Translations under genes and position numbers: made by a program | Assembly (NCBI RefSeq): GCF_901538265.1 | Contig: NZ_LR593886.1 | Coordinates: forward strand, 2,774,843 to 2,838,842 | Reading direction: 5' to 3' | Length of the DNA: 64,000 bases | Origin: Gemmata massiliana | Lineage (GTDB): Bacteria > Planctomycetota > Planctomycetia > Gemmatales > Gemmataceae | The notes under the pieces: model-generated | The model's database searches: none | Seen by the model: only the letters and a program-made list of their open reading frames with translations | What the model was told of the DNA's origin: nothing | Shown: positions 41,680 to 51,037 of the stretch, in pieces | Numbering within the stretch: position 1 is the first letter of the stretch | Layout: each line of letters opens with the position of its first letter

Positions 41680-42624
41680 ATGGGCGGAATTACGGGTAGG
41701 AAGGTTCTTGTCACAGGAGGCCATGGGTTCTTGGGGCGCTTCGTTTGCCCTGCAATTCAGGCGCGGAAGCCATCGGAAATGTTCGCACCACGAAAAGCCG
41801 AGAGCGATTTAACTGATCCACATGCTGTGCGTGCGCTACTACGCCGAACGCGCCCTGACACGGTTGTACACCTCGCTGCTGTAGTAGGCGGGATTGGGGC
41901 GAACCGCACGAATCCGGGTCTATATTTTTACCAGAACGCGGTTATGGGACTTCATTTGATGGAGGAGGCGCGCGTTGCGGGGGTGAGCAAGTTCGTATCA
42001 CTCGGTACGGTTTGTTCGTACCCAAAATTCGCACCGGTCCCGTTTAGAGAAGATGATCTCTGGAACGGTTACCCCGAAGAGACCAACGCGCCTTACGGGT
42101 TGGCAAAAAAAATGCTGCTCGTTCAGGGCCAAGCCTACCGTCAGCAGTACGGGTTCAATGCGATCACCTTGCTTCCGGTGAACTTGTACGGGCCATACGA
42201 CAATTTTGATCCGGACTTCAGTCACGTGATCCCGGCCCTCGTTCGTAAAGCGCTCGAAGCTCGAGACGAGGGGAGAGCGGCCATTGAAGTGTGGGGAGAT
42301 GGCTCCGCGTCTCGTGAGTTCCTGTTCGTGCAGGATGCGGCCGATGGGATCGCTCGCGCTGTCCAAGAGTACAACAAGCCAGATCCTGTGAATCTGGGCA
42401 GCGGGCGCGAAATTTCAATTCGTGAGCTGGTCGAGTTGGTGTGTGAAATATGCGGCTACTGCGGATTGGTGAATTGGGATCCAACGAAGCCGAACGGGCA
42501 GCCACGCCGCTGTTTGGATACCACCCGCGCAAAGGAAGCATTTGGATTCACCGCCACGACGGATTTGAGAGCGGGTTTGGTCGAGACCATCAATTGGTAC
42601 AAGAGGCACCGCGGGCTCGCGTAA
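41680..42624 (+). CDS. fcl: GDP-L-fucose synthase
   Basis: NADPH-dependent epimerase/reductase that makes GDP-L-fucose from GDP-4-keto-6-deoxymannose, 314 aa. Rossmann motif VTGGHGFLGRF at the N-terminus; catalytic Ser/Tyr/Lys segments LGTVCSYP and NAPYGLAKKMLL (YxxxK). AAVVGGIGANRTNPG and FLFVQDAADGI match the SDR family of fucose synthases. The C-terminal DTTRAKEAFGFTA...GLVETINWYK is typical. It supplies an activated sugar for the glycosyltransferases at 43.6-53.4 kb. No GDP-mannose dehydratase gene is in this window. Confidence 0.9.
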   Translation: MGGITGRKVLVTGGHGFLGRFVCPAIQARKPSEMFAPRKAESDLTDPHAVRALLRRTRPDTVVHLAAVVGGIGANRTNPGLYFYQNAVMGLHLMEEARVAGVSKFVSLGTVCSYPKFAPVPFREDDLWNGYPEETNAPYGLAKKMLLVQGQAYRQQYGFNAITLLPVNLYGPYDNFDPDFSHVIPALVRKALEARDEGRAAIEVWGDGSASREFLFVQDAADGIARAVQEYNKPDPVNLGSGREISIRELVELVCEICGYCGLVNWDPTKPNGQPRRCLDTTRAKEAFGFTATTDLRAGLVETINWYKRHRGLA

Positions 42625-42637
42625 CGCCCCGCTAACT

Positions 42638-43550
42638 GACTGTCCCATAAGGGGCGATTTTCGGTAACCCGTTGGCCCGACAGCGAATCCGAGACGATCG
42701 TTGCCACCCGTAGCATTGGGGATGCGAAGTCCCCGATACCCAAGCGACGTGACCGACGAACGATGGGCGTTGGTCGCACTGTTGATCCCGGTGTACCCCG
42801 GCGGGCGACCGCGCCAGACGTCCACGCGGGACGCGCTCGACGGGATCTTCTACGTGCTCCGGACCGGGTGCCCGTGGCGGTTCCTGCCAAAGGAGTTCCC
42901 GCCCAGGAGCACCACGTGGCGATACTTCGACGAGCGGTGACACAACGGCACGTTGGAAAACATCCACGACGCCCTCCGCGCGAAGGTCCGAGCGCCCCAG
43001 GGCCGCGCCCCGACGCCCTCGGCCAGGAGCATCGACACCCAGTCGGTACCGGCGAACGAGGGCGGTGAAGCGCGCGGGTACGGCGCCAACAAGAAGATGA
43101 AGGGCCGCAAAAGGCACGTGGTCGTGGACACGCTCGGGTTGCTCGTGGGCGTGGCGGTAACCGCGGCGAGTGACGACGATGGGACCACGGCCCCGGTCGT
43201 GCTGGCGAAGATCACAGGCGCCGCGTCCCCGCGACTGCGGCTGTTGTGGGCGGACAAAGTACCACAACCACGGCTTGTACGCGTGGGTGGCCGAGAACGC
43301 CGGGTACGAGATCGCGGTGGTGAGCCGACCGGAAGGAACGAAGGGGTGGGTGACTTTGCCCCGGCGCTGGGTGGTGGAGGGCACGTTCGCGTGGCTCAAG
43401 CGGTGCCGGCGCCTGACCGTGGACCGGGAGAAGAGCACCTGCTCGAGCCAGGCCATGATCCAACTGGCCATGATCCGACTCATGCTCCGGCGACTCCACC
43501 CGACCAACGACGAGCCCCCGTTTCGCAGTGGTCACTCAGAGAATGACTGA
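42638..43550 (+). pseudogene. IS5-family transposase remnant (stop plus frameshift)
   Basis: From ATG 42722: MRSPRYPSDVTDERWALVAL, IPVYPGGRPRQTSTRDALDG, IFYVLRTGCPWRFLP, PPRSTTWRYFDE then TGA (42938-42940), continuing in frame HNGTLENIHDALRAKV, RSIDTQSVPANEGG, KMKGRKRHVVVDTLGLLVGV, and after a +1 shift near 43255, YHNHGLYAWVAENAGYEIAV, WVTLPRRWVVEGTFAWLKRC and RRLTVDREK. The DDE domain is spread over two frames. GACTGTCCCATAAGGGG at 42638-42654 resembles an IS5-type left end; I did not find its partner on the right. Confidence 0.8.
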
Positions 43551-43618
43551 GCTACCCCGCCGCGCAACGCGAGTAGGGCATCACCGAAGTTACGGAAAGT
43601 CAAGATTACCGAAAGATC

Positions 43619-44641
43619 TCACATGAGAAGATCATGCGGCGGGAACTCTGGCCGTATACTGTGATTTGATACGATGGGCTGCGGCCTGAATGGTCCTCGG
43701 AGATGACCCAAAGCCATTTCGCCCATTCGGTGCGCGACAACAAGCGACAAGCCGATCCCGGCCGAAAGGTGCTCGATCCCCATTTCCTGTCGGAGGGCAG
43801 CGTAGGCAGCCGCTGCAGCGCGGTCTTGTCTCAACCAGGAAGATAGCTCCCAGGCCAATGCATGGCCGCCGAGCTGACGAACGAATCTTTGGATCTCGCC
43901 CGCGGCGAGAACGTCGCGGTTTGCAAGCGTCAGTTGCCACATTTCGCGCAGATGGTACCCCATCTTTGCGAGTTTTCTACTCACTTGTCCATCATGGAGT
44001 AGCACCTCGCAACCAATCCGATCGGCGACAAGCAGGTCGCCGTAGCGTAGAACGCGTAAAAAGAAATCCACGTCACCGGCTACCAGCATTCGTTCATCGA
44101 ACCGCGTTTTTTGGAGTAGGGCTGTTCTGCGCAGGAGAATGCCCGAAGGGTAATTGAAAGGGTTGAACCCATAATAAGCATAAGTCCAGAGGGAAGAGCG
44201 AATTGCATCACGGCCGGGATAGAGGCCGGCCGCGAGGTGACGCGCGAAGATTGCGACTTTATCCCGACCTGACCGTACTAGTTGCCCTCGTGTCGAGAGG
44301 AGGACAGCAGAAGGATTGGCGTCCATCATGGCGATCTCGGCCTTGAGGCAATCCGCCACGAGGCGGTCGTCGCAACAAAGCACTCGAATGTATTTGCCGC
44401 GTGCTAATTCAAGACAACGGTTGAAGTTGCCGAAAAGCCCAAGGTTAGTTACGTTTTGGACGAGGCGGAGCCTTGGGTCGCGGATAGTGTTGAGAGCGTC
44501 CCACACGTCGTCGGTAGAGCAGTCATCAATCGCGAGAATTTCTAATTCTTCAACGTGCTGATCGAGTACTGAGTGGACGGCTTGGAGAGTAAGGTCTCGG
44601 CGGTTGTACACCGGGATGGCAACGGTAATCAATGGAAGCAT
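43619..44641 (-). CDS. family 2 glycosyltransferase
   Basis: GT-A fold inverting glycosyltransferase, 340 aa. Starts MLPLITVAIPVYNRRDLTLQ; the nucleotide-binding segment is ILAIDDCSTDDVWD near residue 55, the DXD-type acidic motif is in RVLCCDDRLV near residue 90, and the acceptor side has the GDVDFFLRVLRYGD (ED-like) block. Cytosolic, membrane-peripheral. It belongs to the surface-polysaccharide locus; sugar donor unknown. It lies alone behind AT-rich DNA. Confidence 0.9.
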   Translation of the reverse strand: MLPLITVAIPVYNRRDLTLQAVHSVLDQHVEELEILAIDDCSTDDVWDALNTIRDPRLRLVQNVTNLGLFGNFNRCLELARGKYIRVLCCDDRLVADCLKAEIAMMDANPSAVLLSTRGQLVRSGRDKVAIFARHLAAGLYPGRDAIRSSLWTYAYYGFNPFNYPSGILLRRTALLQKTRFDERMLVAGDVDFFLRVLRYGDLLVADRIGCEVLLHDGQVSRKLAKMGYHLREMWQLTLANRDVLAAGEIQRFVRQLGGHALAWELSSWLRQDRAAAAAYAALRQEMGIEHLSAGIGLSLVVAHRMGEMALGHLRGPFRPQPIVSNHSIRPEFPPHDLLM

Positions 44642-45059
44642 GGTGAACCCAAGGGAGAAAAGCCGAAAACGTGTACGGCCTAATTGTACATCGTTGAGAC
44701 TTCTGCGTGATTCGCGAGAGATTTGTATGAATGACTGATACGCCAGCCATCGCGGAATTCGTCTTGGATCCGTAGTAGGCTGGCTATCAATATAATTTTG
44801 TATTTTCTATCATCGTGTAATTTTATACAGTTGTTTAGTAGCGAGAAAGATTCTTGCGGATTTAATCAGGAAAATAAACGAAAAAAAATAGCTGGTTGCT
44901 CTAACGAAGTCAAGGCACGAGGATGCCCGCTCGAAACGGAGCCAGTTGTTCGCCCAAAATAGTTGACTTTCATCCGATGGGATCATAGCAACCACAGATG
45001 CCCGCCCCGGACGTCCGCTTCAACCCCGAAGTCATACTTCCCTATATGGACCGAAGACA
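44642..45059. other. AT-rich divergent intergenic region
   Basis: Lies between the divergent glycosyltransferase and flippase genes. It is AT-rich, especially 44780-44910, and probably holds both promoters. No gene or repeat is recognised. Confidence 0.45.
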
Positions 45060-46517
45060 TTGAATCTCCCCCAAATACCATCGGGCGACTTGGGGACGAG
45101 GCCCATCCTGCAGGCGGTGCGCGGGGTGACGGTACTTTTGTTGGCCCAAGTAGTAGTGGTTTTAACTGGAGTGGGAACACAGTTAGCGTGTCTCCACTCC
45201 CTAGGGCTGCCTCAGTACGGGCACTTCGTGACGATAAATCTCATGGCGCTCTGTGGCTCCCTCCTCCTCCTAAGCGGCTTGCCGCAAGCGGTTCGGGTCG
45301 CAATTGCAGTCGAGCCACGTGCCGGAGCCAAGGCTCGATGGTACCTTCTTGTTTACCACTTGCCGCTGACACTTTTGGCGGCTGGAGTAATTGCTGCAAC
45401 CGCTCCCGTCGTCGCAGCCGCCCTTGGAGACCAAGCTCTCGTAACCCCTATCCGAATAGCGGCGTTCGATATAGCGGCACGGACGGGGGGGTTCGAACCC
45501 TGGCTCATGTTCTTAAATGCGACGGGGCGACTGCATGTGCAAGCGTTTGCCCAAATCGCTTTTGCAATCGCTCGATTCGCGGCGGTCGTGGTTGCTTTTG
45601 CGAACGGTGGAGGCTTGGTCGGTGCTTTGATGGGTTTCGCTTGCATCTCCTCACTCGGTCTCGGTCTGGCTATCGTCGGGTGGGCTACTTGGTGTTCTGT
45701 GACCCAAGCTCCCGACTATGGATTCGCGGGTCAGGTCCGCCGGGCTCTGCGATGGACGATCGGCTGTGATCTATTCCCTCTCCTTATCCCGTTCGCAAGT
45801 GTTTGGCTGCTCAACATGTTCGGTAGCGATCTGCATTACATCGGGTTCTTCTGTGCGTGTGTCACGGTTTCTACGCCGTTTACCACATTCGGTGTAGTCA
45901 TCGGAGCTGGGGTTTATGCGGAAGCTGCAAAATCGTTTGCGCGAGGCGATTTATCATTTTTGCGATCGTTGGTTTCTCAGGCGGCGCAGGTTCTCATTCT
46001 CTTGATTGCGGTTACACTCGCGCTCGCTGCTGTCCGGGGCGGAGAGGCTGCACGCCTGGTATCCAATTCTTCGGGCGCAGGGCTCACCCTAGGGGCCGTG
46101 GTGCTCGGGCACACGTGTCTTGGGGGGATGCTGTTTTTCCTCGATGTTCTGGTTGCCCGCGGTTCCCTTCAATTGCGTTTTCGGTTGATGCTTGGGTTGG
46201 CGTGCGCACACATTATCGGAACCTCCGTGCTAATTCACACAGTCGGCCCTGCTGGGGCCGCGATGGCAATACTCCTTTCCAGTGTCGGGGGATTCGCCGC
46301 AACAGTTTGGTTGACCCGTGTCGCGATAGGCCCATTCTTTCGGCCGCGGGGCATTGCACGAGCGGTCTCGGCAGCTTCGGTAACCGCCGCCCTTGTGGCA
46401 TCGTACCCTCGCCCGGAAGGGGTCAATTTGCTCCTAGCCCAACTTGCCTCTGGGATTGGAATTTATGTTCTGTGCCTCGGGGGTATGGGCGAGAGATTTG
46501 TGTCGAGGTCAGCATGA
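45060..46517 (+). CDS. polysaccharide flippase (Wzx/MATE-like)
   Basis: 485 aa with 12-14 hydrophobic segments (for example VTVLLLAQVVVVLTGVGTQL, LLTGL-type loops, VLILLIAVTLALAAV, MAILLSSVGGFAATVWLTRV). The pattern of paired helices with small loops fits the MOP superfamily of lipid-linked-oligosaccharide flippases. The reading frame starts with TTG 45060; there is no in-frame ATG before the first helix. Role: moving lipid-linked sugar repeats across the inner membrane for the locus. Sequence is more variable than for enzymes, so the exact family is inferred. Confidence 0.8.
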   Translation: MNLPQIPSGDLGTRPILQAVRGVTVLLLAQVVVVLTGVGTQLACLHSLGLPQYGHFVTINLMALCGSLLLLSGLPQAVRVAIAVEPRAGAKARWYLLVYHLPLTLLAAGVIAATAPVVAAALGDQALVTPIRIAAFDIAARTGGFEPWLMFLNATGRLHVQAFAQIAFAIARFAAVVVAFANGGGLVGALMGFACISSLGLGLAIVGWATWCSVTQAPDYGFAGQVRRALRWTIGCDLFPLLIPFASVWLLNMFGSDLHYIGFFCACVTVSTPFTTFGVVIGAGVYAEAAKSFARGDLSFLRSLVSQAAQVLILLIAVTLALAAVRGGEAARLVSNSSGAGLTLGAVVLGHTCLGGMLFFLDVLVARGSLQLRFRLMLGLACAHIIGTSVLIHTVGPAGAAMAILLSSVGGFAATVWLTRVAIGPFFRPRGIARAVSAASVTAALVASYPRPEGVNLLLAQLASGIGIYVLCLGGMGERFVSRSA

Positions 46518-46703
46518 TCTAATGGGTTCTGGCTCAACCCCATAAGCCCCTGAAAATAAACAATCGCCAAGGTCATGATAGAGCCTGTAACCTCGACGGT
46601 TGCGCACGCGAATGGGTGTTTGGGGCCGTGGGCCCTCCAGTCATTTCAAGACGACTGGACCTGAACTTCGCCCGATAGGGTGCCGGGTTATTGCTGACGT
46701 GTG

Positions 46704-47495
46704 TCACGATTTGATCAAAAGCCCCTGGCCGCTCGCCAGGGTAGCAATCATGACCCCTTCGCGCCGGGCAAATGCGTCCAGGATTTGCTGCTGTTCGGCG
46801 TACTTCTCCCATCCGTAGTCGTCGAATACGACCACCGCACCCGGGGTCAACTTCGGCCAAAAATATTCTATTGCGGCAAGTTCTGGAGCTGCGATGTTCA
46901 TATCAATGTGCAGATAGCTAACTTTTGAGATCTCGACCTGCGATAGCGTTTGGGGGACGCACCCGCGCACGAGCTGGACCTTTGGAAATGGCTCGAATGT
47001 ATTAACAACCGTTGAAAAGCATTCGGGATACATCTGACGGTTGTCGCTGAGTCGCTCGGTACGTTCGGTCGCGCTCATCTGAGCTTCTGGAATGCCTGCG
47101 AAGGTATCGAAAAGAAAAAAACGTCGGTGGGTTGAATTGAAGTCCAGGTAGTGACAGAGCACGAGTGACGAGAACCCGTACCCGACGCCACACTCGACGA
47201 AATCGCCTTCCAGGCGCAGGGCGTGACGAGCAGCCCAACAAAGGATGTGGGTGCGCCACTCAATCTCCGGCTCCGGGAGCCCGAGTGAGCGCAGGTACTT
47301 TACTCCCTCGGCATTAGCACGAGCGAAATGAGGCTCCTCGAATGCGCGCATGTTGCGGCTGTATAAGACGCACTCGGCATTGCGGTAGCTTGCCGGCCGA
47401 ACAATCCTCACTAAAGACCGCAGCGGCACGGAATCCAGAACATTTCCTGTGCGCCGATTGATGGCTCGAGCGAATCGCTGAATGAGAGTAGCCAC
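46704..47495 (-). CDS. TylF/macrocin-O-methyltransferase-like SAM methyltransferase
   Basis: 263 aa. The SAM-binding motif is GDFVECGVGYGFSSLVL near residue 96; FLFDTFAGIPE near residue 128 and SYLHIDMNIAAPELAAIEYF near residue 196 (metal-binding Asp) and PGAVVVFDDYGW are TylF-family features. Family members O-methylate sugars, so it probably decorates the polysaccharide. Start ATG 47495. It is flanked by transposase remnants and single-gene transcripts. Confidence 0.88.
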   Translation of the reverse strand: MATLIQRFARAINRRTGNVLDSVPLRSLVRIVRPASYRNAECVLYSRNMRAFEEPHFARANAEGVKYLRSLGLPEPEIEWRTHILCWAARHALRLEGDFVECGVGYGFSSLVLCHYLDFNSTHRRFFLFDTFAGIPEAQMSATERTERLSDNRQMYPECFSTVVNTFEPFPKVQLVRGCVPQTLSQVEISKVSYLHIDMNIAAPELAAIEYFWPKLTPGAVVVFDDYGWEKYAEQQQILDAFARREGVMIATLASGQGLLIKS

Positions 47496-47610
47496 GATGG
47501 TCTCGGGTAAGCGTAATTTCGAAAAATTGAGCCGTGGTCAGTAAATCTTCGTTTTGGTAGTCATTGTACAGGTTAAGGGGCGGGTTGTTTAAGGGGCACA
47601 GTAAGAGGCT

Positions 47611-47665
47611 CTGACACAACCTCCCTGAAGCCTCGCTTTTCAAGGTGTTCTCGAGGTTGTGTCAG
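47611..47665. repeat. 13-bp inverted repeat, likely IS end
   Basis: CTGACACAACCTC (47611-47623) and GAGGTTGTGTCAG (47653-47665) are perfect inverted copies around 29 bases, just outside the transposase fragment at 47708. One of the two is probably the terminal inverted repeat of that insertion sequence. Confidence 0.55.
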
Positions 47666-47707
47666 CACCTCTAAAGCAAGACTGCTGTTGGCGCGACATC
47701 ATTAGTT

Positions 47708-48310
47708 TCAAGCCGCCAAGTTGAGCGGGCGTTCCGCGGCCGATTGTAATTCCCGCTCCGTCGCACCCACGCGCAGAGCGGCACGGATTCCCTCTCCCAT
47801 CAACTCCCGACGCTTGTCCGCGTGTCTCGGTCGCCGCAATCCATCGTCCCAAGGGGATGCGGCGCGGTGCCCAACCAAGTCCTTTTCGGCTCGGCTCCAC
47901 GCCCATGCTTCGGTCATCGCGAAGGTCCACAGGCAGACATGGAAGGCAGTGACGTTGGCTCGCACGAGGCGCACCTGCTGCTAGCTGGTGCCCACGACTT
48001 CCTTCACGTCCCGGAATGCGATCTCCAGGCCGAACCGATCGGCCACCAACCCCAAGATGTCCGCCACCGTCGCGCTCGGGTCGGTGCAGAAGAACACGAC
48101 CAACCCCTCTGGCTCGTCCACCTGCACCGCCCGGATCGCACCGCCGGAGGGCAGCGGGTGCGATGATGGCATGGCCGTGTCCGTCTGGGCCGGTGGGCTA
48201 GTGTGGTTGCTGCCATCGTCCCGGACGGGCCGGCACTCATCCACTCGAACCCCGGTGGATGCCGGGAGGCCGCGTGTAGACGTACGCTTCCATCCGCGAC
48301 CGGTCGACAT
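47708..48310 (-). pseudogene. IS4/IS701-type transposase C-terminal fragment with in-frame TAG
   Basis: The frame from about 48100 reads EGLVVFFCTDPSATVADILG, ADRFGLEIAFRDVKEVVGTS, then TAG (47981-47983), QQVRLVRANVTAFHVCLWTF, AMTEAWAW ... ASPWDDGLRRPRHADKRREL and ends NLAA at 47708. The FGLEIAFRDVKE segment carries the third acidic residue (E) of the DDE triad. TAG replaces a Gln of a QQQ motif (one transition from CAG). The N-terminal half of the transposase is not recognisable. Confidence 0.7.
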
Positions 48311-48695
48311 GGATCACGGGCGCCCCGAGCGGCTGGCGAGGGGCCGGCTCCTCCGACCCCACGGCCACGCTCCGGGCGTTCGGTTTGACATCGCGGATGC
48401 GCAACGATGACATCCTGAGCCATTGCAGGCAGCCGGGCTAGCACGTGCGAGGGCGCTGGGTAGCGGATGCCGCTCAACAAAGATTGATCGGCGACTATCG
48501 GAATGACGGGCTGAGAATTCGGGATCCGACAGAGTTCGGCACGCTAAACAAATACCTCCGATCTGGCGCCTGACGAACAAACCAAAAATCGGGCCTTCGC
48601 AACGCCTCACTCCTCGGGTGAGGCTGTCTTATCTGGAGGACCGAGGTGACCAGGAACCGCCCTCGGAGACCTCTAAAAGTTCCGCCTTACGCCGG
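48311..48695. other. mobile-element debris, no supported gene
   Basis: Open frames exist on both strands but none has a coherent product or start. This is the region where the N-terminal half of the transposase should be, so it is taken as deleted or scrambled IS sequence. Confidence 0.4.
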
Positions 48696-49817
48696 TCACG
48701 AGAGCTCGTGATACACGGCCAATGTCGCCGCCGCACAACGTTCCCAAGAGAACTCGCGGGCTCGTGCCCGGCCTTTGACTCGCAACTGATCTCGGAGCTT
48801 ATCGTCTCCGAGGGTCCGGGCAAGAGCTTCAGCGAACTCGACTGGGTCGTCGGCACGAGCTAAGACACCCGCTCCACCCACCACCTCACACACAGCCGAC
48901 GCGTTCGAGCCGACGACCGGTGTCCCGCACGCCATCGCCTCGAGAACTGGCAGCCCGAATCCCTCCGCCAGCGACGGGAATGCGAACAGGGTCGCGCCAG
49001 TTAACAGCGCCCGTAGCTCGTCCAATTCAAGGAACCCGGTACACGCGACTCGATCAGCAATCCCCAGTTCATTCACCAATCGACTGATCTCCGGCCCTGA
49101 CCAATGCGGGTCGCCGACCAGCACCAGTTGTGTCGTTGAGTGCCCTAATGCGGGCAGGCGTGCGAACGCGCGCAACAAGCCCGTCAGGTTCTTGTGCGGA
49201 TACCCGCGGCACACACTCAGTATGTAGGGATGTCGGACGTTATGGGCCGTGATGACCCGCTCAACGACCCCCTCATTGGGCACAGGGCCAAAAGTGTGAC
49301 CCGGCCCGTACGGAATCAGCCGAATCCGATCCGTGTGTACACCCAGTAACTCGACTACCTGCCGGGCCGTACTAGCGGACGGGACAATCACCCGGTCCGC
49401 CCGTTGCGCCATGTAGGGCTGGACTAGCCGCATGAACAGTCGGGGTGCCAGGGGCACACTCTGTGGGAACTGTCGGTAAATCAGATCTGCAATACTCAGG
49501 ACGAACGGAACGCCCCGGACAGCCGGGGAGCGCCCTCCCAACCCGTGGATGAGATCGAGTCCAGCGCGACGCACGGCGCGGGGCAAGAAGCCGTACTCCC
49601 AGACCGTACGGCGGATCGTGCTCCGCTGCGGGACTGGCGTCTGAACAAGTCGCACCCGGTCAGACTGGCACGAAGGCAGTGTCGTGGCGCAGCGCACAAA
49701 TACAACGAATTCATCGTCTCCCGGGGCCGCCGTGAGGGCGCGAATCAACTCCTCGCAGTAGACACGGTCCCCGGCGAGGCCAGGGGCAATCATCAGGGCG
49801 TTAAGACCAATACGCAT
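48696..49817 (-). CDS. family 4 glycosyltransferase
   Basis: GT-B fold retaining glycosyltransferase, 373 aa, start MRIGLNALMIAPGLAGDR. The N-domain has LIHGLGGRSPAVRGVPFVLS; the C-domain carries the donor-binding block GYPHKNLTGLLRAFARLP, LVGDPHWSGPE, and the E-x7-E motif EGFGLPVLEAMACGTPVVGS (near residue 285). The SFPS-LAEGFG pattern is standard for GT4. It acts on lipid-linked or soluble acceptors in the cytosol. It is followed on the same strand by no partner; the adjacent upstream GT2 starts 46 bases away. Confidence 0.93.
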   Translation of the reverse strand: MRIGLNALMIAPGLAGDRVYCEELIRALTAAPGDDEFVVFVRCATTLPSCQSDRVRLVQTPVPQRSTIRRTVWEYGFLPRAVRRAGLDLIHGLGGRSPAVRGVPFVLSIADLIYRQFPQSVPLAPRLFMRLVQPYMAQRADRVIVPSASTARQVVELLGVHTDRIRLIPYGPGHTFGPVPNEGVVERVITAHNVRHPYILSVCRGYPHKNLTGLLRAFARLPALGHSTTQLVLVGDPHWSGPEISRLVNELGIADRVACTGFLELDELRALLTGATLFAFPSLAEGFGLPVLEAMACGTPVVGSNASAVCEVVGGAGVLARADDPVEFAEALARTLGDDKLRDQLRVKGRARAREFSWERCAAATLAVYHELS

Positions 49818-49863
49818 TGCTGCCTCCCCGCCAGCCCGCTGTAATTTGGCTCGAATTCCGCTG

Positions 49864-50673
49864 TCACGCGGGCGGAGACGATCGCCCGAGTAGGTCGGCT
49901 ACTTTATAGCACCCGATCGCGAATCCAGCTTTAATCGCCCCGATCCGAATCGCCCACCGCCAGTCCGGCTCGTACCGCCGAGCGATCGCACGGGCTTCCC
50001 GGAACTGTCGCACATACCGGGACCCACTTTTGCTGGTTGGGTACCAGCGAAAGCAGGCGATCGGAGCGTCGAGGTACAGTGGTGCGGTTGACCGCGCAAA
50101 CCGGAGCCAGAGGTCGTAGTCCATTGCGAGATGAAGGGTGCGATCCACGTCCCCCACTCGACTAAGCAATTCGCGTCGCCAGAAAACGGTGTTAGGTTGG
50201 ATAAAGTTTTCGGTGAGAAGGCGCGGGTATGAATACCGCTGACACAGCCACCGCTTGTACGCTGAGACCCACCGCCGACAGACATGGCCAATTGGGTCGA
50301 TCACATCAGTACGCCCGTGGACCCATTCGACCCGCGGGAAGCTCCGGAACGCGTTTGCCACCACAGCGAGGGCGCCGGGTTGGTACAAGTCGTCGCTGTT
50401 CAGCCACCCGAGCACATCTCCCGTCGCCAACCGGAACCCCTTGTTGAGCGCGTCTGACTGCCCGCCATCAGGTTCACTCACCCACCGGACTCGTGTACCG
50501 AACGATTGGAGCAAATCCACAGTCCCGTCGTTACTACCACCGTCGATGACAAGCACCTCAAGGTCAAACTCCCCGACTTGGTCAAGGGCGCTAGCGAGAG
50601 CGAGACGCAGGTATTTCGCATGGTTGAATGATGGGATAATGACGGAGATTCGCAGAGGATGCATGTTACTCAT
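49864..50673 (-). CDS. family 2 glycosyltransferase
   Basis: 269 aa from ATG 50673 (ATG 50664 also possible; neither has a strong Shine-Dalgarno). MHPLRISVIIPSFNHAKYLR then LEVLVIDGGSNDGTVDLLQS, VSEPDGGQSDALNKGF and LGWLNSDDLY (DXD) are classic GT2 motifs; AMDYDLWLRFARSTAP provides the acceptor-side ED-type motif. It stands 46 bases upstream of the GT4 gene in the same direction, so the two form a probable operon within the polysaccharide locus. Confidence 0.9.
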   Translation of the reverse strand: MSNMHPLRISVIIPSFNHAKYLRLALASALDQVGEFDLEVLVIDGGSNDGTVDLLQSFGTRVRWVSEPDGGQSDALNKGFRLATGDVLGWLNSDDLYQPGALAVVANAFRSFPRVEWVHGRTDVIDPIGHVCRRWVSAYKRWLCQRYSYPRLLTENFIQPNTVFWRRELLSRVGDVDRTLHLAMDYDLWLRFARSTAPLYLDAPIACFRWYPTSKSGSRYVRQFREARAIARRYEPDWRWAIRIGAIKAGFAIGCYKVADLLGRSSPPA

Positions 50674-51037
50674 GTCGCACGCGTGGTCTGCGAATGGGTT
50701 TCTTGGTGTGCTGCATTCTATCAACACTGATTATCGCGCCATACGGTTTGGCTCGACACATTAAATATGTGTAAATATAATTCAGGGTGTATGGATCATG
50801 CTAAAGCTGCCTCGAGGTCAACTGCTTCTCATAGCCCAAGCTGGCCGAATCGTTCTTGGAGATTAGAAGTAGTTCTATTAGAGTGGGGCGATATCCGTTA
50901 TCAGCAGCTCAGCTTCCCCTCCGGCAACATCGCGCGCGAACAGGATCGTGCGTTGTGATGAATTATTCTGTGCATGCAGGGGGCGATCAACTCGATTGGG
51001 TGACGCTCATAAGATTGCGGAAGGCAATGAGACGCGG
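50674..51037. other. intergenic, no gene supported
   Basis: Short open frames only, without start signals or motifs. It separates two minus-strand genes and may contain the promoter of the GT2/GT4 pair. Confidence 0.4.

Noticed and set aside
41420..41812. 130-codon frame overlapping the fcl start
   Set aside because: Runs through AT-rich DNA and then out of frame into fcl; no supporting motif.
43240..43270. Programmed frameshift site in the IS5-type transposase
   Set aside because: Only three A in a row, and an upstream stop codon already breaks the gene.
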